Below are positions 33,928 through 37,956 of a DNA stretch of 37,956 bases, in pieces. Each line of letters starts with the position of its first letter. Within the stretch, counting starts at the first letter, position 1. The translations under genes and the position numbers were made by a program. The DNA comes from Clostridiales bacterium (GTDB taxonomy: Bacteria > Bacillota > Limnochordia > Darwinibacteriales > B1SED10-159): the NCBI GenBank assembly GCA_003559095.1, contig PWMW01000145.1:1-37956 (forward strand). Reading direction: 5' to 3'. The notes below the pieces were generated by a model, which saw only the letters and a program-made list of their open reading frames with translations, was not told the origin of the DNA and did not search any database.

Positions 33928-34800
33928 ATGATACGTTTCGGCATCACACGGTATTTCTTTCTGCTTCCTGCTGTTATTTTTATTGTTCTGCTTTTGGTTT
34001 ACCCATTGGTCTATAACATAGACCTCAGTGTCCGGAATGTTACCCTACAGACGTATATGAGCGGAACCAGTCAGTTTACCGGCCTAACCAATTACCAGCG
34101 GTTGGTTTCGGGCCCGCTGTTTCAGCGGATTCTGATGAATACGTTGATATTTGCCGTGGGCTCTATCGCTTTTCAGTTTTTATTCGGCTTTTTGCTTGCG
34201 CTACTCTTTAACCGCGATTTCCCCTTTAAAGGGCTTTTGCAGGGTATGCTGATGCTGCCTTGGTTTGTCCCCATTATGGTCAGTGGCAACGTATTCCGAT
34301 GGTTTTTCAGTGAAGGAGGGACCATCAATGGTGTTCTGTTGGCCATGGGAATCATTTCGTCGCCAATTCCCTGGATTACCAGTGGCTTAGCCATCTACTC
34401 AGTCACCATTGCCAACATATGGCTGGGCATACCCTTTAATTTCATCCTTCTTTATACGGGACTGAAGGCCATCCCTATTGAGTTGTTTGAGTGCGCCAGT
34501 ATTGATGGAGCCAAGGGTTGGCAGACGGTTCTATTCATCATTCTCCCTATCCTAAAGCCGGTGACCATTACCACATTGATGTTGGGTTCGATCTTCACCA
34601 TCAAAGTCTTTGACCTGGTCTGGATTATTACTCGAGGTGGTCCTGGGGGAAGCTCGCACCTGTTCAGCACATTGTCCTATGAGCTGGCTCTGATCCGCTT
34701 CCGTTTTGGCGAAGGCTCGGCTTTGGCCATCATTATGGTGCTCATGGTGGCACTCATTACGTTCGGCTTCCATCTTATACGGATTGAGGAGGATGTGTAG
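33928..34800 (+). CDS. Sugar ABC transporter permease (MalF-like)
   Basis: This 290-residue membrane protein is one of two permease subunits of a CUT1-type carbohydrate importer. It has six predicted helices, beginning ITRYFFLLPAVIFIVLLLVY, and the EAA loop ECASIDGAKGWQTVLFIILP at about 188-207, which contacts the ATPase. ATG 33928 follows GGGAGG. The next permease begins directly after its stop codon. It lacks the long extra periplasmic loop of E. coli MalF, as is usual in Gram-positives. Confidence 0.92.
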   Translation: MIRFGITRYFFLLPAVIFIVLLLVYPLVYNIDLSVRNVTLQTYMSGTSQFTGLTNYQRLVSGPLFQRILMNTLIFAVGSIAFQFLFGFLLALLFNRDFPFKGLLQGMLMLPWFVPIMVSGNVFRWFFSEGGTINGVLLAMGIISSPIPWITSGLAIYSVTIANIWLGIPFNFILLYTGLKAIPIELFECASIDGAKGWQTVLFIILPILKPVTITTLMLGSIFTIKVFDLVWIITRGGPGGSSHLFSTLSYELALIRFRFGEGSALAIIMVLMVALITFGFHLIRIEEDV

Positions 34801-35634
34801 ATGAACCGTTCAACGAAGAATATCCTCCGCTGGTGGGGGCGTATGGTTGTTCCAGCCATCTGCGTACTGATTATCATGATCCCTATTTATTTGGTTATCA
34901 TTGGTGGTTTCATGACTGTGCAGGAAATTTATCGACAGCCGCCCCACTTGTTCCCACCTAACCCGACCTGGCAGTTTTACCAGTCGGCTTGGAACACGCT
35001 GAACCAATCAATGCTGAACAGCTTCATTATTGCCATTGGTACCTATGTGTTGACCTTGGCTGTGTCGACGCCAACAGCTTTTGCTTTAGCAAAGCTTAGA
35101 ATGTCGGTAGAAAAGCCCGTATCCTTCGCTATGGCACTGGTGCAGATGCTTCCGATGACGACCCTTGTGATCCCGTTATTCTTGATCTTCTTCAATGTGG
35201 GATTGAACAATACATTTACCGGGGTTATTTTAGGAATCTCCGCCTTTACGGTTCCCTTTTGTACCATTCTGCTCACAGCCTACATGCGCTCCATCCCGAG
35301 CGGTTTGATGGAAGCGGCTTGGATTGACGGTGCCTCTTTAGGTAGGATTTTTGTCAGCATTGTTCTGCCCATTTCGTCACCAGGTATCGCCACAGCGGGA
35401 ATGTTCGCTTTTTTGATGGCCTGGGGCAATTTCATCTTTCCGTTGTCGCTTTTGCAGGAACGCTCACTCCAGCCCATGAGCGTCGCCTTGTATCGGTTTG
35501 TGGACCAATTCGGCATTGAATGGAACATGTTGATGGCGGGGAGTGCAATTTACTCCATTCCACCAATCTTGGTGGTACTTGTGGCCGGACGTTACCTGGT
35601 GTCTGGCATGACAGCCGGAGCATTCAAGGAGTAA
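34801..35634 (+). CDS. Sugar ABC transporter permease (MalG-like)
   Basis: The 277-residue second permease has six predicted helices and the EAA loop EAAWIDGASLGRIFVSIVLP at about 171-190. Its ATG directly follows the stop of the first permease and its GAGGAGG ribosome-binding site lies inside that gene, so the two are translated together. No ATPase gene is in the operon, so a shared MsmX/UgpC-type ATPase elsewhere is probably used. The binding protein follows after 118 nt. Confidence 0.92.
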   Translation: MNRSTKNILRWWGRMVVPAICVLIIMIPIYLVIIGGFMTVQEIYRQPPHLFPPNPTWQFYQSAWNTLNQSMLNSFIIAIGTYVLTLAVSTPTAFALAKLRMSVEKPVSFAMALVQMLPMTTLVIPLFLIFFNVGLNNTFTGVILGISAFTVPFCTILLTAYMRSIPSGLMEAAWIDGASLGRIFVSIVLPISSPGIATAGMFAFLMAWGNFIFPLSLLQERSLQPMSVALYRFVDQFGIEWNMLMAGSAIYSIPPILVVLVAGRYLVSGMTAGAFKE

Positions 35635-35752
35635 ACAAAAGGCTGTCTGTTTTGGTTGCGAATTTTGCCATGGAGGAGGTGATCAGCACCGTACAAATTC
35701 ATGGTTGCGGAACGAATTGCTTGCAGTTAACCAACATTGAGGAGGAATCTTT

Positions 35753-37057
35753 GTGAAGCGACTCGTTTTACTGTTGGCCATCTTGTTGTTCGTTGGAATG
35801 TTGTCTGGTCCGGTCTCAGCGCAGACCATCGACATCACGGTGCAGACGTATTGGGCCGAAGACACACCCAGCGGAGCTTCCGTGCTGGAGCGAATTGCTT
35901 TGTTTGAAGAACAATATCCCGATATCAAAGTAACGTACCAATATGTTCCGTTTGGGGAGCTCTTAACGACGATTTTGCAGCAGACATTGACAAGGACCCT
36001 GCCAGAGGTGGTTTTTGCTGACAACCCGGATATCCGCCACTTGGCCGCATCCGGTGTCTTCATGGATCTCACGGATTGGGTTGATGAGTGGGGTCAGTGG
36101 GACGACTTTTATCTCGGTCCACAATACGCCAACAGCTTGGATGATCGCATTTATGCAGTCCAGTTGAACACGAATAACCTTGCACTGTACTATAACCGAG
36201 AGGTTTTGGCCGATCTTGGTATTGCTGAGCCGCCAGCGACTTGGGACGAAGTTATGGCAGTCAGCGAGATAATCTTGACCGAAACCGACATCTATCCTAT
36301 AGCTTTCTGTGCTGATAACACAGAAGCCGGCACCTGGCAGTTTCTACCATTTTTGTGGAGTGCTGGAGGCAGCCTCATGGAGCTAGATCGTCCGGAATCC
36401 ATCGCAGCAGCTCAGTTTTGGGTGGATCTAGTCGAGAAAGGTTATGCACCCCGTGATGTGGTGAACTGGGACCAAGGAGATGTGGCGATTAACTTCGCTG
36501 GTGGCCGTGTGGCCATGATGATCAACGGGCCTTGGGAACTGGCCTTCAACTTGGCGGAAACTGATGTGGATTATGGCATTGCCATGATTCCTGTTCCCGA
36601 TGCGGATCTGTCACCAGTCGTGGCTATGGGTGGAGAGTCCTTTGGTATTGCCTCCACTGTATCGGCTGAGAAAGCCGAAGCGGGTTGGAAGTTTATCCAA
36701 TTCTTGGTGGAACCCGAAAACATGGCCAATCACAACCTGATGAATACCACGATCCCGACGCGCGGGGCTGCCGTGGAGAAGGTTCTCGAGGAAGATCCTC
36801 GCCTAGCTTCCTTTATCGCTCAAGCGGAGTTTGCTCTGTCCCGACCAATCGCCGGAGGCGGAGAAAACTATCCGAGTATTTCCGCTATCACCCGCCAGGC
36901 CTTCCAATTGGCCATTGCCGGTATGATGAGCGCTGAGCAGGCCTTTGCCAACGCTGCCCAGGAAGTAAGAGACCTCTACATGTCCGAGGCAGAATTTCAG
37001 GAGGCAGCTGCAGGCGTTCAGTCCGTTCTAGATGATGTTTTCACTGCCATGGAGTAA
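35753..37057 (+). CDS. Sugar ABC transporter solute-binding protein (family 1)
   Basis: The 434-residue protein captures sugar for the two permeases. A signal peptide covers residues 1-23 with a VSA-QT cleavage site. There is no lipobox cysteine, so it is predicted to be soluble after cleavage and not a lipoprotein. The mature part starts IDITVQTYWAED and has the first lobe LERIALFEEQYPDIKVTYQY, VVFADNPDIRHLA, the hinge NTNNLALYYNREVLADLG, and the second lobe with VAINFAGGRVAMMINGPWEL. It starts at GTG 35753 behind GAGGAGG. It is last in the operon. With the GH31 enzyme in the operon, an alpha-linked oligosaccharide is a likely ligand. Confidence 0.92.
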   Translation: MKRLVLLLAILLFVGMLSGPVSAQTIDITVQTYWAEDTPSGASVLERIALFEEQYPDIKVTYQYVPFGELLTTILQQTLTRTLPEVVFADNPDIRHLAASGVFMDLTDWVDEWGQWDDFYLGPQYANSLDDRIYAVQLNTNNLALYYNREVLADLGIAEPPATWDEVMAVSEIILTETDIYPIAFCADNTEAGTWQFLPFLWSAGGSLMELDRPESIAAAQFWVDLVEKGYAPRDVVNWDQGDVAINFAGGRVAMMINGPWELAFNLAETDVDYGIAMIPVPDADLSPVVAMGGESFGIASTVSAEKAEAGWKFIQFLVEPENMANHNLMNTTIPTRGAAVEKVLEEDPRLASFIAQAEFALSRPIAGGGENYPSISAITRQAFQLAIAGMMSAEQAFANAAQEVRDLYMSEAEFQEAAAGVQSVLDDVFTAME

Positions 37058-37088
37058 CGCTCTGAGAATGAGCATTGGTGGATAATCA

Positions 37089-37127
37089 GGAACGGCCGCA
37101 TACTCGGCGTGGGTATGCGGCTGTTCC
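37089..37127 (+). terminator. Hairpin after the sugar-binding protein gene
   Basis: GGAACGGCCGCATAC at 37089-37103 pairs with GTATGCGGCTGTTCC at 37113-37127, 15 bp with one G-U pair. It lacks a clear U-tract but is the only strong structure at the operon end. Confidence 0.6.
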
Positions 37128-37270
37128 GCGCTCTGACGTCCCCTCCGGCAAGAGTTTCCGAAAGAACGCTGGCAGATCTAGCACGCACTGAAGGGATTAA
37201 CGAAATGTTAGCATGCACAGGCAAGGAGGAATGGTTTGCAGGGCGAAACAATATAGCAGAGAAGATGAGT

Positions 37271-37305
37271 GGTCCAGGCTACCCAAGCGATGGGCACCAT
37301 GGACC
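37271..37305 (+). other. Leader hairpin before threonine aldolase
   Basis: GGTCCA at 37271-37276 pairs with TGGACC at 37300-37305, enclosing CCC/GGG. It lies directly before the AAGGAGG ribosome-binding site. The wider 37128-37321 spacer holds no gene that I can support and no recognised riboswitch. Confidence 0.35.
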
Positions 37306-37321
37306 GAAGGAGGCAGTGCAG

Positions 37322-37956
37322 ATGATCGATCTACGAAGCGATACCATCACCCAGCCAACACCGGAGATGCGAGAAGACATGTTCCAGGCAGAACTGGGTG
37401 ACGATGTATACGGCGAGGATCCCACGGTGAACCGGCTGGAAGAAGCTGCCGCGGCGAAGCTGGGCAAGGAAGCCGGTTTGTTCACGGCCAGCGGTACTAT
37501 GGGCAATCTGATTGCTATCATGACACATACGCAGCCGGGGGATGAGATCTTCTTGGATGCAGGGGCCCATATTTACTACTATGAAGTGGGAGGATTGAGC
37601 CGGGTAGCTGGGCTGGTGCCACACCTGATTCATGGTGAACGGGGTATGATCAGCCGGCAGCAGCTGGAGGCAGCAGTGCGTCCAGACAACATTCATTTTC
37701 CTGAACCGAAACTGCTTTGTCTGGAAAACACCCACAATCGCGCCGGTGGGCGGGTCCTGCCCCAGGACCAGGTGGTAGCCACAACACAACTAGCCCAGGA
37801 ACTGGGCCTGCGGCTGCATCTCGATGGAGCTCGCTTGTTCAATGCTGCTGCCGCATCGCAGACAACAGCCGCAGCGTTAGCTGCTCCCTTTGATTCCGTC
37901 ATGGTCTGCTTGTCCAAGGGCCTGGCAGCACCTGTGGGTTCGGTGGTGGTGGGCAG
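37322..37956 (+). CDS. ltaE: Low-specificity L-threonine aldolase, N-terminal part
   Basis: This PLP enzyme splits threonine and allo-threonine to glycine and acetaldehyde. The 211 readable codons begin MIDLRSDTITQPTPEMRED and include GDDVYGEDPTVNRLEE, ASGTMGNLIAIMTH, ENTHNRAGGRV and LHLDGARLFNAA. The PLP-binding lysine is Lys199 in VCLSKGLAAPVGS. ATG 37322 lies 8 nt behind AAGGAGG. The window ends inside the gene; the small C-terminal domain is missing, and the family has about 340 residues. Confidence 0.94.
   Translation, partial: MIDLRSDTITQPTPEMREDMFQAELGDDVYGEDPTVNRLEEAAAAKLGKEAGLFTASGTMGNLIAIMTHTQPGDEIFLDAGAHIYYYEVGGLSRVAGLVPHLIHGERGMISRQQLEAAVRPDNIHFPEPKLLCLENTHNRAGGRVLPQDQVVATTQLAQELGLRLHLDGARLFNAAAASQTTAAALAAPFDSVMVCLSKGLAAPVGSVVVG

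Noticed and set aside
37128-37321. T-box leader before ltaE
   Set aside because: There is no T-box core sequence, and threonine aldolase is not a usual T-box target.

Overview
The window is a 38 kb stretch of a Bacillota (Firmicutes) chromosome. The first 7 kb keep the Bacillus-type order infA-rpmJ-rpsM-rpsK-rpoA-rplQ-ecfA1-ecfA2-ecfT-truA-rplM-rpsI. Ribosome-binding sites are strong, GTG and TTG starts are common, and intrinsic terminators are frequent. By eye the base composition is moderately GC-rich (not computed). rpsD is not between rpsK and rpoA. The main sugar-binding protein has a signal peptidase I site instead of a lipobox, and there is a large RND transporter. A clostridial-grade or Limnochordia-like lineage would fit, but no taxonomic marker was searched.

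Layout. 1-6955: ribosomal alpha-operon end, ECF transporter core, truA, then rplM-rpsI behind their own promoter and a structured leader. 7035-9441: thioredoxin, a lone Lrp/AsnC ligand-binding domain and a YtcJ-type amidohydrolase, with hairpin terminators between them. 9503-12652 (minus): RND exporter with no adjacent adaptor. 12804-17347 (minus): a three-gene DNA-damage mutagenesis cassette of catalytically degenerate Y-family ImuB, a small DUF6504-like protein and DnaE2/ImuC-type polymerase. Its promoter carries a LexA box between -35 and -10. 17444-18487: TIM-barrel amidohydrolase. 18488-18841: no convincing gene, but a 123-nt segment able to fold into a closed multi-hairpin structure. 18842-25380: PhnP-like metallohydrolase, signal peptidase I, Tex (minus), YigZ, flavin reductase-like protein, TPM-domain protein and LemA. 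25436-27430 (minus): a glycosyltransferase broken by one in-frame TAG, and a RING-like/membrane/solute-binding-like fusion that probably starts at CTG. 27513-29309: RNase HI and a HEAT-like protein. 29550-37057: an oligosaccharide-use region with GH13 alpha-glucosidase, GH31 glycosidase, two ABC permeases and a solute-binding protein. The window ends inside low-specificity threonine aldolase.

How the genes work together. The early genes supply translation, transcription and vitamin-uptake energising subunits. The mutasome operon should be silent until LexA is cleaved, then provide error-prone lesion bypass: ImuB has a clamp-binding QLDLF and DnaE2 supplies catalysis. The sugar genes form an import-and-hydrolyse module that needs an ATPase encoded elsewhere. 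The observations most worth following are the SOS cassette, the unassigned structured element at 18624-18746, the RING/solute-binding-like fusion and the amber-interrupted glycosyltransferase. No tRNA, rRNA, CRISPR array, intact insertion sequence or replication origin was seen.
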